From NCBI GenBank assembly GCA_029204225.1, contig MU835419.1, forward strand, positions 1 to 39,232: a stretch of 39,232 nt of DNA. Direction: 5' to 3'. A program made the translations under genes and the position numbers. Origin of the DNA: Diphasiastrum complanatum. Lineage: Eukaryota > Streptophyta > Lycopodiopsida > Lycopodiales > Lycopodiaceae. Positions within the stretch are counted from its first letter, which is position 1. Each line of letters starts with the position of its first letter. Below are positions 9,964-20,833 of this stretch, piece after piece. Under the pieces are notes generated by a model, which was not told the origin of the DNA, ran no database searches, and saw only the letters and a list, made by a program, of their open reading frames with translations.

Positions 9964-10297
9964 GGCAAACTGGGCCCTTGACGGCAGTGAAATCTAGTTT
10001 TTACAAAACAGCAAATTATTTTGGCAAATTTGAGGCTTCCACCAAAAGGTCCACCAAATTCGACAAATCTTAAGGCAAATCTTAAGGATGGAAGGTTGAT
10101 TAAAGCCATGCCTCGGCCCTCAATATTGCCCAAAGTTCAAAGAGAAAACAAGGACTTGATTTCACAAAACAATTGCAACTTAATAATTGACCTTCCTAGC
10201 TAGAAATAGGTAAATAGAACATGTAGCATTTGCATCAGACATCAATTTGTGCTGCCAAAAAATTTCTTTTAAAAACAAGCAAAAGCCAACCATGTAC

Positions 10298-10700
10298 CAA
10301 GAGCTGCCAACTGCTGCTTTTTGCCCAAGCCTCGGCCCCGCCCGCGACCCCCACCTTTAGAAGGAGACATTGATCCAGGTATTGGAGCCAAAGCCAAAGA
10401 CATACTGCCAAGAACCCCATCCGCATACTTTCTAGGCCTTCCCCTTTTCCTCTTCCCAAGAGGTTCGGTCCTGCCCACGCCCACAGCCATGGGCTGTTGT
10501 GCCATCATAGCACTGAAGCTCTCAGGTCCAAATGAGTGACCAAACATCATTGGGTTGGTGGGTATGGAACGCATGGCCGCGGGGGCATGCACACCTGCAG
10601 GAGCCTCCAAGGACCCACTATATTGCGAAGGGCTTTGGATCGTGTGACCTCCTCCGTGGAATAGCAAATTGAAACCTCCTGAGGAATCTTGTGTGTCCAT
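10298..10700 (-). CDS. AT-hook motif nuclear localized (AHL) protein, first exon
   Basis: The start ATG is at 10700 and the exon runs to 10298, 134 codons plus one base. It ends KKQQLAALG at a GT donor (minus strand GTACATGG), where the AHL core is split by an intron in intron-containing (Clade B type) family members, as I recall them. The N-terminus is Gly/Ser/Met/Pro-rich. Residues 83-92 (KRKRGRPRKY) are a classical AT-hook that binds the minor groove of AT-rich DNA. Residues 118-128 (GRGRGRGLGKK) lie where the second hook usually reads RGRPPGSGKK, so its RGRP core is altered. The PPC/DUF296 domain that should follow is not visible anywhere in the next 1.4 kb. Either a long intron spans the transposons to the left or the gene is truncated. 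AHL proteins are nuclear transcription and chromatin regulators of growth. The family call is firm; function here is uncertain. Confidence 0.85.
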
Positions 10701-12970
10701 GCATGCACAGAGAAAAAATGAATGCTTGCCCCTTTGCCTCCTCAGCTCTCCAATCTAAATCGAATAATATTTTTTTTTTTCAGTAAGGGTGGATCCAATG
10801 TATCAACGCTTGGGAAATTGAAGTATTTGCCTGATGCCAATAAACATTTCCCAAACTGCTTGTTCTTTGCTATTGATCTGCTGAGCAGGCTCCAATGAAC
10901 CTGCAGTGACGCAAAAGAACGCCCTGTTTAGTGATTTATGCAGGAAACAAGCATTTTGAAACGATAAGAAGAAAAAATTTGTTGTACAAAACATCATGGT
11001 AAAGCATAGAAACATCGACATAATAATGCTGCTTAGTAGCCCTAGCTATTGCGAGTCCTTGGAAGAATGGCAATAGCACAAACGGCTATGAAATCTGGAA
11101 GGCTTGTACCACAACAAGGCCATAAATCAAGCAAACCCTTTAAAACCAATTATTGTAACCATCAAAGAAACTACGCAATTCGAGTCTAAAGTCCCTGAAG
11201 AGTCAGGATTGGGGATAACGAAGTTAAGAGCAGACATAAATACGAATGAAATGAGTTCTTCTGGCACAAACGCTTTTGGCCGCAGCTTCAACTGAGGCTA
11301 TCACCAGGAAACGCATGCTATGTTGCACAAAACTATCAACAGACATGGATGAATCCATCCCAGCAAGCATGAACTATCTAAAATCTGACTGCAGACACTA
11401 CTAAGAGAGCTTTGATCAGGAATTGCAGCATGAAGCAAGCTCAGAACCGAAGGAAATTCCGAGCCCACATGAAACAAACTGGAACTGAAACCCAATGAGA
11501 GCCACAGCAAGCAATGCTGAGCTTGCAAGGATCAAAACAAGACTAGAATCGCTACTTTTGTGGCAAAAAAACCGAAGGATCGAGCAAAAGATCTGTTTTT
11601 TCTGCTGCAAAATCTGAAAAAGAAAAACAGAAAATATTTTCCTTGAAAAACTTAAACAAAGCAATTAAATCCTTTACCAGGTCAAATATTTTTCCCCAAA
11701 ATCGCCATTAAACTACAGAAACAAAAATATTATGCCAAACAAAAAAAAAACAACTATTAAAATATATATGTCCTTTCACTCTGATGCATCGCCATATTAT
11801 ATTATTATGAATAATAGAGTGTCCAAAATTAGAGAAATAATAAATAGGAGAACAAAACCCAAGCTTTTTTTCTGGATAAATGCGAGAAAATATAAAGAAA
11901 TCTTTTAGGATTTACAGTGTCGCTTCAAATTCAAATGCTTAAAATAATATTTTTTTTAAAAAGGGGGCAAAATCAGAGAGAGCTAATATTATTATTATTA
12001 TATAGCTTTGACAGCAGCGGAGATGGCAGGGCTCAAACCGCCATAGAATACATTTACCTAGTAGTAGTACTGAACGATATATAATAAAATTAATGTATGT
12101 CTTCTCTGACGACGACGACGATCCATTCGTCTGTCTCTACCAAAATGAGAGTATTATCTTTTGGGTGCTTTATATATATTTTTGTTGTGTTTTTTAATGG
12201 CTTGGGCTATGGTGTTCGGAAGTCTAGCCCCACACTCAACAAATGTCAATATAGTAAGGGTCTCTTTCCACCCTCACCCCCCTCCTTCGCCACGCCAGGG
12301 CATGGTGACGTTTTCCAACAACACCGGTTTTTGAACTTTAACACTTAATCAAGTATGCATATTTCACAGAAATTAGGTTTTGGAGAGAAAGGGTCACTCG
12401 TTCTCTTAGTGAAAACATGAGTAACATGATGTAGCGTTGAGGTGAGGGGGGGTGAGCATGGAAAGAGGCCCCAAGGTGCTTCCTTGGCCTTCGAGCTTTT
12501 GGCCTAGGAGGGGGTTGCTAGGGATCTAGAGCCCAAGGCTGTGGTTTCTTGCACAAAGGTGGAAGGGGCATCGTGATGTAATGGTAAGTGTGAGTTTTAA
12601 GATTTGTGGTAATAGTAGTAAGTTATTATGATCTATCAAAAGTTGAGATCTCTCACCCATGTGAATTTGAGCATGAAAATGTGTTTCTTTTTTATCTTTT
12701 GATTTTTTTTTAAATTTCAATTTTTTTTCAATATTGGAATGCTTCTTAAGCCTACATGTACACATGTGAGGCAAAGCTTCTCTCATAATACTTTTTTGAG
12801 GTCATCTTGCTTTTATTTTTGCAAATTTTTTTAAATTTACATATTATTATTTGTGTGGATACATGATGACAAGCTGACACACGTGCACACATTTTGTTAA
12901 AATGTGCATAAGAAGAACAAGTCCATCCTGACTATCAAAAAGCATATACAACACAAAGATCAAGGAGGAG
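10701..12970. other. Upstream region of the AHL gene, no coding feature found
   Basis: About 2.3 kb lies 5' of the AHL start (minus strand). It is AT-rich with A/T homopolymers and an (ATT)n run near 11986-12001. A TATA-like TTATTATATATCG, minus strand, lies near 12075-12088, but distance and context do not prove a promoter. A 5' untranslated exon and intron may be present. The open frames at 11301-11664 and 12097-12348 show no conserved motif. C-rich and G-rich stretches at about 12259-12290 and 12440-12471 are imperfectly inverted. Confidence 0.35.
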
Positions 12971-12972
12971 CG

Positions 12973-13128
12973 ATGGTGGATGTAACATTAGCAGACGTAG
13001 AAATGGAGGCTGCAAATTTTGGCTCGAATATTCATCTTTCTCATCTCAGCTATAGTGATGGTATCTTGTTTTTTGCTAGACCACGAAAAACAACCATTGC
13101 CAAAATTGAAAGTATATTGTGTGGTTAA
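12973..13128 (+). pseudogene. LINE-type reverse transcriptase fragment
   Basis: The plus-strand frame carries NIHLSHLSYSDGILFFARPR followed by TTIAKIESIL, matching the palm block of plant LINE reverse transcriptases (SHLLYADDxxLF and the following helix). The catalytic YADD is changed to YSDG, which would kill polymerase activity. About 50 codons survive before a stop. No endonuclease domain or poly-A tail is linked. Confidence 0.6.
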
Positions 13129-13204
13129 TCTTCTATCATCTACGATTTTATCCCAAAATTGAAATTATATGATGTGGTTAATCTTCTATCATCTACGTTT
13201 TTAT
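13099..13204. repeat. Two-copy tandem repeat of about 53 bases
   Basis: The units 13099-13151 and 13152-13204 both run from CCAAAATTGAAA through GTGGTTAATCTTCTATCATC to TTTTATC with a few substitutions. The first copy overlaps the end of the LINE fragment, so the duplication happened within that decayed element. Confidence 0.85.
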
Positions 13205-13289
13205 CAGCATCAACAGAACCTTGTACTTTAGGTAAATCATGTTGCCTTCTATAATTCAAAAAAAATATTAGGTGTGTCTTTTACATGCC

Positions 13290-13508
13290 TCAAGATCCTC
13301 TTTGCAACCTTCCAATGATCCAAAGAGGCGTCACCATAAATTGGCTAATCAAACTCATAGCATAGCAAATCTCATGACGTGTGGTGGTAAGACTTCCAAC
13401 TAGCTGACAAACTAAAGTAGCATCAACTGGAGATTTCTTGAATGTACTTGTTTTGAAAAGGTATGATATCATCTGCATTTTGTGTCTCTTACAGTACCTA
13501 CAAAACAA
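13290..13508 (-). pseudogene. Ty1/copia RT/RNase H linker fragment
   Basis: The minus-strand frame reads PVDATLVCQLVGSL, EICYAMSLISQFM and WIIGRLQRG. These match the copia block between reverse transcriptase and RNase H (YRQLVGSLIYL, RPDISFAVSLVSRFM, WKAAKRILR). It ends about 100 bases from a primer site in the same orientation, so most of the internal region of that element has been deleted. Confidence 0.75.
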
Positions 13509-13611
13509 TTTTTGAATGTTTGGAGAAAGGAGTGCAACTACACTCTCAAAATCTTGATTTCAAGACAAATTTTCACATCACTCTTGATGTATGCATGGAT
13601 ATCTTAGGTAG

Positions 13612-13623
13612 GCTTTGATACCA
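13612..13623 (-). other. Degenerate primer binding site of a copia element
   Basis: Minus strand TGGTATCAAAGC, one base off the standard tRNA-iMet site TGGTATCAGAGC, directly next to an LTR end at 13624. It supports the adjacent sequence being a minus-strand 5' LTR. Confidence 0.7.
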
Positions 13624-14437
13624 TGTTGAGTTTCACACGTGTGGGAGTGCCCAAAAGTGCGATAATGATCTCCTAAGACTTGGTGATTGCACATAGATCA
13701 TACATAGATTGAAAATCAAGATCTAGTTCACAAATCTAAGGCAGGAGCACTTGATTACATGCATATATCAACCAAACAAGTACATTCACACACATGAAGA
13801 CTTGTACAACACAAAACTAAATGTGGAAAAGCCTTCCTCTCAGGTAGAGAGAGAATCCAAGTACTAACACTCGGGTAGAGAGAGAAACTCAAGATTGCTC
13901 AAAATGTGTAGAAATCTCAATAAATCCATAAAACTTAGTTACAAATGAACTAAGACTCATATATGTAGGAACTCAAGGTAGAGGGAGTGAAACATGATTG
14001 GACCCCTTCTTTACCTCCTCTAAATCCTATTGGTTGAATGACATATGTGCTCTCTAATTTGATTGGACCAATTTGATGGATTTCTAGCTTTTGATTGGTC
14101 ATTAACTCTCATGAAAACATATAGTGATGAGTCACACACTGAACCTCAACTCGACAAAAGTACGTAACCTAACCTAACTCGAGCTACATCACTCTCTACT
14201 TTTGGCCAAATCAAGCCTTTACATGTGTACTTGCATAAATGCCTCTAATGCCCAAAATGGCCTAATCAACATTTAACATGTGGCTAGTTTCTACTAAAAA
14301 CACAAGTCCCCCTAATTCAACATAGAACTAACATAATTAGACTATATTCCACACGCGAGAACATGCTCCACACGTGTGAGATTTTCTCACATACAAGAAT
14401 TTATGAAATATCCAAGCTAGATTTTGCCAATTTTTCA
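13624..14437 (-). repeat. 5' LTR of a truncated copia element
   Basis: About 814 bases bounded by TGTTGAGTTTCACACG at the primer side and TTTTTCA at the far side. It resembles the LTRs of the copia element at 16485-20833: both have CACACGTGTG-type palindromes (near 13630 and 14369-14380), a CTCCACAC...GTGTGA block, an ACATACAAGA/TATACAAGA motif and CCAAGCT near the end. No second LTR of the same element is recognised, so no age estimate is possible. Confidence 0.6.
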
Positions 14438-15027
14438 TAGTGTTAAGAATAGGTGTAGATTAGTTAGACCCCAATCATCGAGTTAGATATCAAGTTTGGT
14501 GAAGATTCCTAAAATCTAGGACCTACCTCCACAAATTAAGGAAAGTTAGTCTTGATCTAATACCATGGATGGTATACCTAATGGCTAGGTCAAATAGACA
14601 TGAGTAGGTAAACCTAATGATGACATGGCACACATGCCAAACATACTTAGCCAACCGAGGATAGGATCATCCTTGTACTTACAAAGACTCATTCAATTTG
14701 ATGAGAGATCAAGATTTTGGAGTTCTTGCTAATCTCAAGTTTTCACTCAATTTGTGTTTTGTTTTTCTTTATATGAATGCAATACAAACTCAGTGTAATC
14801 AATTCTTTGATAGGCCATACTAAAAATTGTATATCACATGTGTGAAGTCACCCTCAAAACACTTGATCATAATTTGATTGTTCTTGCTTGATTAAATCAA
14901 AATCACCAAGCTAGATCAAGATTTTAGTGCTAGTTTTGCAATAGATTGAATGAACAAGTAGCCAATCACTCTTGAGGATCTTTTGTAGATCCATTTAGGG
15001 TCTAAATCTCTGATTTTTAACAAATAG
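14436..15027. mobile_element. Solo LTR next to the truncated copia LTR
   Basis: The segment 14441-15022 (582 bases) starts TGTTAAGAATAGG and ends GATTTTTAACA, giving TGTTAA/TTAACA inverted ends. The flanks are CATAG (14436-14440) and AATAG (15023-15027), a target duplication with one mismatch. Near 14755-14785 there is a T-rich stretch followed by a TATATGAATGCAATAC motif, compatible with a transcription end region. No internal sequence remains. Confidence 0.6.
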
Positions 15028-15579
15028 TTGGATATCTACAATTGGATATATTTAACTTGTTTAGTATTACCAATTAGACAAAAAAGAAACAACTTGTTGT
15101 TGCTCTTTCTAGCATAAAAGTTGAGAATACGGCAGCCCCACTCTATCTGCCTCATCTTCAATCCTATATATTTATGTACAGAATCAGATTACAAATTATG
15201 GGTAGTTTGATCCCTTATAAAACATATTAATTTGCACAATCATTGTTTAAGAATTATAGTCCTAATGAAATGCTTAAACAGTTGCGAAATCAAGGAAAAG
15301 AAATGTAAATTTTTGAAAAATCTGACTTCTACCTTTATTTGTCCTAAAACCAAGGGCAAGACATTTTTTAACATCTTTAAAAAATGGACAAACTAAAAAA
15401 TGTAACTTTCTGTGTAATTTGTCTAAATAGGTCATTTTTTACAACTATAAAAAATTTGCATGTATATTTGTGGGATCACGTTACTTATCTTTTTTGCCTA
15501 TTACCAAGACTTGCCATTGTTTTAAGATTACAACAAGAGAGTGTGAAGGTGGACCCGTAGAGTCAATGCACAGCCCATA
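15023..15579. other. Stretch before the Helitron helicase, no gene called
   Basis: AT-rich sequence between the solo LTR and the first recognisable helicase block. It probably holds the Rep-helicase linker or a Helitron flank, but no Helitron 5' TC end or other boundary can be defended. The frame at 15470-15721 overlaps the helicase in another phase and I treat it as a shadow. Confidence 0.4.
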
Positions 15580-16484
15580 CCGACCATTGGATGCATGTAT
15601 TTTGTCCATTTGTTCGAAGGAGAGCGATTTTTTTTACAAGTTCTTTTGGCTCACGTCAGAGGTGCAACAAGTTTTGATGACTTGTGCACAATTGACAGTG
15701 AGTTATTTTCGTCGTTCATAGATGATTACAAACATAGAATTCTTATAAACGACACGATGGAGTGGACTAATTGCCTGCTGGAGGGGGACTTCGTCGCAAC
15801 TTCGGCTCATGTTTGTTGTACTTCTTTTGACATGTGCCCCTTCTGACCCATTAGATCTCTGGAAGAGTATAGAGTCCCATTTAGTAGAGAATTACGCGGA
15901 GGAGTTAGGACATCCAGTAACATGTGAGATCGTTACTATGAGTCAGATTATGATAGATAGGGCTCTTCTTGACGTGGAGACACACATGCAGGCATCAAAA
16001 AAGTCGTTGACAAATTTGGCAGCTTCACACTTCTTGATAGCGATGTCGAGTTTTCTCCACTATTTTGTGAAGAGATATTTCTCGATGAGACCCTTTCAGA
16101 GGTAGAGGCTTACATCAAGAGATTGAATGTGAATCAGCGCATGATTTTTGACCATGTAGTACGTGAGCATGTGGTACGAAGATTGGGTGGTGGAATGTTC
16201 TTCGTAGATGGTTTGGGTGGTACGAGTAAGACGTTTTTCTATAGTGTTATGTTGTCGTACGTGCATGCACAAGGTTAAATAGCATTGGCAATTGCATCGT
16301 CGGGGATCGTTGCATTTTTAATGAAAGGTGGTAGGATCGCGCACTCTAGATTTAGGATTTCTCCGATGGAATTAAATGAAAGTTCGACATGCAACATCTC
16401 GAAATAGTCTCTGTTAGGTAGTTTTTTATGGCATGTCGACTGATTATTTAAGACAAGGATCCCATGGTACATAAGTATACCATC
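15580..16484 (+). pseudogene. Helitron helicase, N-terminal half (PIF1-like), broken
   Basis: Across shifted plus-strand frames one can read GERFFLQVLLAHVRGATSFD, MEWTNCLLEGDFVATSAHV, LLLTCAPSDPLDLWKSIESH and VNQRMIFDHVV, the expected Helitron blocks ahead of the PIF1 ATPase core. Walker A follows as FFVDGLGGTSKTFFYS (GPGGTGKT in active copies), then a stop, then ALAIASSGIVAFLMKGGRIA. Walker B, normally WDEAPM, appears as stop-DKDPM at 16449-16466, changes that include G-to-A transitions. PIF1-type helicases unwind DNA during rolling-circle Helitron transposition; this one is dead. A copia element interrupts it right after Walker B. Confidence 0.88.
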
Positions 16485-17308
16485 TATAGAAAAAGTACAA
16501 AATGGACCAAGAGTGGATCCTAATCTGATCCTAAAGAGGGATTGGATGTTAGATCTACTTGATCTATCAATATACAAAAGATTAAGATCAATCTAGATCA
16601 ATTCTAGACATAAAATCTAAACAAGAACAATCATTTAATGAAGGTAAATGTACTTGCTGGTTTCACACGTGTGAACCCCTGTCAGAGTACAAACTCCAAC
16701 CTAAAAATAAAGTACACTATGATAGAATCTCAAAACAATCAAAACAAATATGGACAAATAGAGAGAATTACACAAATTTGCTTCCAAAACCAAGATTGAT
16801 GTTTCATATTGATTGTGGCCAAATATGCCTCTATATATACACTTCTTGGAGCTCGAGGTACTGATCATGCATCAGATCTCACACGTGTGAGGATGCCTTG
16901 TCATCATCATGCAATTTTGACACTTGGATCAAACTTTCTATTTTGGACATTTTTGGTCCAATTTCCTACTATATGGAGATCTTCATAGAAATCTTCTAGA
17001 AGCAAAAACTCGCCTACTTCAGCTATTTCCACACGTGTGAGCTGTCCTCTACACATGGGATATGACCCCTATCAAAAGTATTTGGCTCATGCAATCAATA
17101 GATTGATGCCATGTGTCATATATCTAGAAAACCAGTTTTTGGCCATTTTAGTCACTAGAACTTGAATTAATTCATATGTACAACATATATGATTATGGTA
17201 TATGACAAGGACACTAGTTTCACACGTGGGAATAGGCTCCACACATGTGTGTTTATCCTATATACAAGATTTTTGGCCTCTACCAAGCTTATGTTTGCAT
17301 TTTTCACA
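16485..17308 (-). repeat. 3' LTR of the copia element
   Basis: Length 824 bases. The inner edge next to the polypurine tract is TTTTTCACA on the plus strand. The outer edge starts TATAGAAAAAG where the other LTR has TGTGGAAAAAG, two A/G differences that damage the canonical TG/CA terminus. It contains palindromes with a CACGTG core at 16662-16675, 16879-16890 and 17029-17040, and related sites at 17219-17230 and 17239-17251. Confidence 0.92.
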
Positions 17309-17322
17309 CTCCTCCTCAAAAA
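17309..17322 (-). other. Polypurine tract of the copia element
   Basis: Minus strand TTTTTGAGGAGGAG directly before the 3' LTR (TGTGAAAAATGC). It would prime plus-strand DNA synthesis. It starts right after the pol stop codon at 17324-17326. Confidence 0.85.
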
Positions 17323-17323
17323 T

Positions 17324-18527
17324 CTAGCTTGGTAAATCTAGCATAGATCTATCTATAACTCCAAGAGCCAATCTTAATTTTACAAATGGATATTTAGGCA
17401 ATGCCTTGGTGAGAATATCATCAATGCAATCTGATGATGAAACATGAATAAGCTTGATCTCCTTTGCTTGCACTTTCTCCCTCACGAAATGATGTGAAAT
17501 CTCAATGTGCTTTGTTCGAGCATGGAAGATTGGATTGTTTGCAAGTTGTTGAGCTGCTTGATTTTCACAATATATGCATGGAATGTCTTCATCCTTGATC
17601 ACATGTAGCTCCTCCAAAATCCTTTTAATCCAAAGAACCTCCTTTGTTGTTGTTGTCATAGCTTTATACTCGGATTCTGTTGACAAAAGAGAGATGGTAT
17701 CTTGCTTTTTGGAAAGCCAAGATATAGCTCCTCCACATAAGAATGTAGCAAATGCACTTATGGATCTTCTATCCATCTTGTCACCTGCAAAACTTGAGTC
17801 CGAATATGCTCTTAAACAAATATTAGTCCTTTCATAAACTATGCCAAAGTCTTTTGTAGCTGAGATGAACCTTAACACCCTTTTTGCTCCTTTCCAATGA
17901 CATATTAATGGACTTTGCATGTATTGACTCAATTTGCCAACACAAAAACTAAGATATGGTCTAGTGATGATTAAGTATATCAAGGAACCAATAAGCATTC
18001 TATAGGTAGTGATGTCCTCAAAGGATGCTTCATCACTTTCCTTAGAAACTTTTACACTTAGTTCTATGGGAGTTTCAACTCCTTTACAATCAATCATGCC
18101 AAATTTTGCTAAGATTGATCTAGCATACTTAGATTGACATATGAAAGTAAAATCATTACTTCTAGTGACTTCTATTCCAAGTGAAACTTTAAGAAGTCCT
18201 AGATCTACCATTCTAAACTCACTAGACAAGGAAATTTTTACATTTTTGATGCCATCTAGCTCATTTCTTGTGAGTATAATGTCATCAACATATAAAACTA
18301 AGATAATGATCTTCCCATCATTACATTTGTAGTACAATGATGGTTCATAAAAACTTACAACAAATCTAATGGAAATAAGATAGGAATGCAACCTAGAGTA
18401 CCATGCACTTGGTGCTTGCTTGAGTCCATAAAGACTCTTCTTCAAGAAACACACCTTGTCTTCTTCTCCATCTTTGATGAAGCCCTCGGGTTGGCACATG
18501 TAGATTTCCTCTTCCAAGAATCCATCA
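17324..18527 (-). pseudogene. Copia reverse transcriptase C-half and RNase H
   Basis: A 397-codon minus-strand frame. It opens with EEEIYMCQPEGFIKDGEEDK and LKKSLYGLKQAPSAWYSRLH, the conserved copia RT blocks, followed by the catalytic YVDDIIL and GSLIYLIITRPYLSFCVGKL. RNase H follows with AYSDSSFAGDKMDRRSISAF, WLSKKQDTISLLSTESEYKA and ENQAAQQLANNPIFHARTKH, keeping the D, E and D that bind metal. The frame reaches its natural stop just before the polypurine tract. It is separated from the upstream RT half only by a one-base deletion near 18527, between NAFL and LEEEIYM. Confidence 0.93.
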
Positions 18528-19998
18528 AGAAAGCATTTGTCACATCAAGCTGGAAGAGCTCCCATATGAAAGAAGTAGCAAGACATTTGATTAATCTAAT
18601 GGTCACAAGCTTTGCAACAGGTGCAAAGGTTTCATCATAATCTATGCCTTTGACTTGCAAAAAACCTTTTGCTACAAGTCTAGCTTTATACTTATGAATG
18701 GAACCATCTTGATTATATTTCAATCTATATATCCATTTACAAGTAGGAGGCTTCTTTCCATAAGGTAAATCAACAAGCTTCCAAGTTTGATTTTCCATTA
18801 ATGCATCAAACTCTACTTGCATAGCTTTCCTCCAATATTGAGACTTATTTGCTTCCTCAAGACTAGTTGGTTCTTCAAGCATAGTAGTCAAGAAAGTATA
18901 AGAGTTGAGTAGTTGATATTCTTCCCTTTGCTCCCCTTTGTCACTATAAGTGAGCCTTGATGGCTCAATTCTTGTCCTTGTTGATCTTCTTGGCACCCTT
19001 GGACTTTGAGTAAGTTCCACTTGGTCTTCATCTTCATGAAGCTCCTCCTCGGCCATAACATGATCCTTGACAAGTTGAGTGTTGTTGGAAGTCATCTTTC
19101 CTTTGTCTTGGAGAGATTCATCAAAAAGTACATCTCTACTTACAACAACTTTCTTGGTAATAGGATCAAATATCCTATAAGCTTTCTTACTTTCACTATA
19201 ACCAACAAAGATGCCTTTGAAAGAAGCGGCATCTTCCTTTTTCCTTGTTTCCAAAGGAATATGTACATAACAAGTACATCCAAAAACTTTCAAATCACTA
19301 AGATTTGGCTTTTTGCCAAACAATACTTCATAAGGTGTAAGTCCTTTAATGGCACTATTAGTCATTCTATTACGTAGAAAGCTTGCACATAAAATAGCTT
19401 CTCCCTAAAATGAAATAGGAAGGGATGCACCTAATCTCAAAGCTTTAGCACACTCACATAGTGTCCTATTCTTTCTCTCAGCTACTCCATTTTGTTGTGG
19501 AGTACATGTGCAAGTAAACTCTCTCCTAATGCCATTAGTTTCACAAAACTCTTTCATCCTATTGGAGATGTACTCCCCTCCATTATCACTTCTTAATACT
19601 TTCAAGCTAGTATTAAGTTGCTTTTCCACAAGAGTTTTGAACTCTACAAAGGACTAAAAGACTTCACTTTTCTTAGACAAGAGATAAACCCAAGAGTATC
19701 TTGATCTATCATCAATAAAAGTGACATACATAAGAGCTTCACCATTTGATTCATGTGAAAATGAATGAACATCCGAGTGTATAAGGTCAAGAGGAGAGTT
19801 AGATCTTGTCAAAGATCTCTTCAAAGGTAGCTTATGAGATTTGGAGAGTCCACAAGCTTCACAAAGCTTGCCACACTTGGATATGATTTTGGGAAGTCCA
19901 CTTGCTAGCTCCTTTGTCACCATGGTCTCCATAGCTTTGTAGTTAGGATGGCCTAACCTTTTCAACCCTACCAATTTCAATAAAACCTCTTGTACTTG
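18442..19998 (-). pseudogene. Copia pre-integrase, integrase and reverse transcriptase N-half
   Basis: One minus-strand frame, interrupted by two TAG stops at 19654-19656 and 19405-19407 (the second in ISF-stop-GEAILCA, normally Trp). It covers the pre-integrase zinc finger (LGHPNYKAMETM...CEACGLSKSHKLP), the integrase core (LDLIHSDV with the first catalytic Asp, VTFIDDRSRYSWVYLL, LRSDNGGEYIS with the second, TPQQNGVAERKNRT with the Glu), and the region TPYEVLFGKKPNLSDLKVFG. RT begins with WKLVDLPYGKKPPTCKWIYR and reaches YDETFAPVAKLVTIR and LDVTNAFL. Only three lesions are seen, so the element is young compared with its neighbours. Gag and protease are missing upstream. Confidence 0.93.
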
Positions 19999-20010
19999 GC
20001 TCTGATACCA
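19999..20010 (-). other. Primer binding site of the copia element
   Basis: Minus strand TGGTATCAGAGC directly after the 5' LTR end (CTTTTTCCACA). It is a perfect match to the plant tRNA-iMet type site. Confidence 0.93.
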
Positions 20011-20833
20011 TGTGGAAAAAGTACAAAATGGACCAAGAGTGGATCCTAATCTGATCGTCAAGAGGGATTGGATGTTAGATTTACTTGATCTATCAATCTA
20101 CAAAAGATTAAGATCAATCTAGATCAATTCTAGACATAAAATCTTAACAAGAACAAACATTTAATGAAGGTAAATGTACTTGCTGGTTTCACACATGTGA
20201 AACCCAGTCAGAGTACGGACTCCAACCTGAAAATAAAGTACACTTTGATAGAACCTCAAAACAATCAAAACAAATGTGGACAAATAGAGAGAATTACACA
20301 AAATTGCTTCCAAAACCAAGATTGATGTTTCATATTGATTGTGGCCAAATATACCTCTATATATACACTTCTTGGAGCTCGAGGTATAGATCATGCATCA
20401 AATCTCACACGTGTGAGGATGCCTTGTCATCATCATGCAATTTTGACACTTGGATCAAACTTTCTATTTTGGGCATTTTTGGTCCAATTTCCTACTATAT
20501 GGAGATCTTCATAGAAATCTTCTAGAAGCAAAAACTCGCCTACTTCAGCTATTTCCACATGTGTGAGCTGTTCTCTACACATGGGATATGACACCTATCA
20601 AAATTATTTGGCTCATGCAATCAATAGATTGATGCCATGTGTCATATATCTAGAAAACTAGTTTTTGGCCATTTTAGCCACTAGAACTTGAATCAATTCA
20701 TATGCACAACATATATGATTATGGTATATGACAAGTACACTAGTTTCACACGTGGGAACAGGCTCCACACATGTGTGTTTATCCTATATACAAGATTTTT
20801 GCCTCTACCAAGCTTATTTTTGTATTTTTCACA
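20011..20833 (-). repeat. 5' LTR of the copia element
   Basis: Length 823 bases, aligned end to end with 16485-17308. On the minus strand it begins TGTGAAAAATAC and ends CTTTTTCCACA. Two of the CACGTG-core palindromes of the sister LTR are changed to CACATG here (near 20190 and 20556), a CpG-to-CpA change, while the one at 20405-20416 is intact. Confidence 0.92.

Larger units (their letters stand above)
16485..20833 (-). mobile_element. Ty1/copia LTR retrotransposon inside the Helitron helicase, gag and protease deleted
   Basis: In minus-strand order: 5' LTR 20011-20833, primer site 19999-20010, pre-integrase zinc finger, integrase, reverse transcriptase, RNase H ending at 17324, polypurine tract 17309-17322, 3' LTR 16485-17308. 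From the primer site the sequence goes straight into the pre-integrase module, so gag and aspartic protease are missing. The total is 4349 bases. The flanks CCATC (16480-16484) and CCAGT (20834-20838) are an imperfect target duplication. The helicase reading continues across the element as HKYT...CVDRSLREILG. The two LTRs align over their full length with scattered substitutions. Confidence 0.93.

Noticed and set aside
12097-12348. 83-codon plus-strand frame with a hydrophobic segment
   Set aside because: One hydrophobic stretch but no family motif, no splice or homology support; likely chance in intergenic sequence.
12259-12471. C-rich and G-rich stretches that look inverted
   Set aside because: The match is imperfect and low in complexity, and no target duplication was found, so I do not call a MITE.
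16275-16577. 100-codon minus-strand open frame
   Set aside because: It is the antisense of the Helitron helicase core joined to the copia LTR; the plus strand carries the family motifs.
19006-19377. 123-codon plus-strand open frame
   Set aside because: Antisense of copia integrase/RT; no motif of its own.
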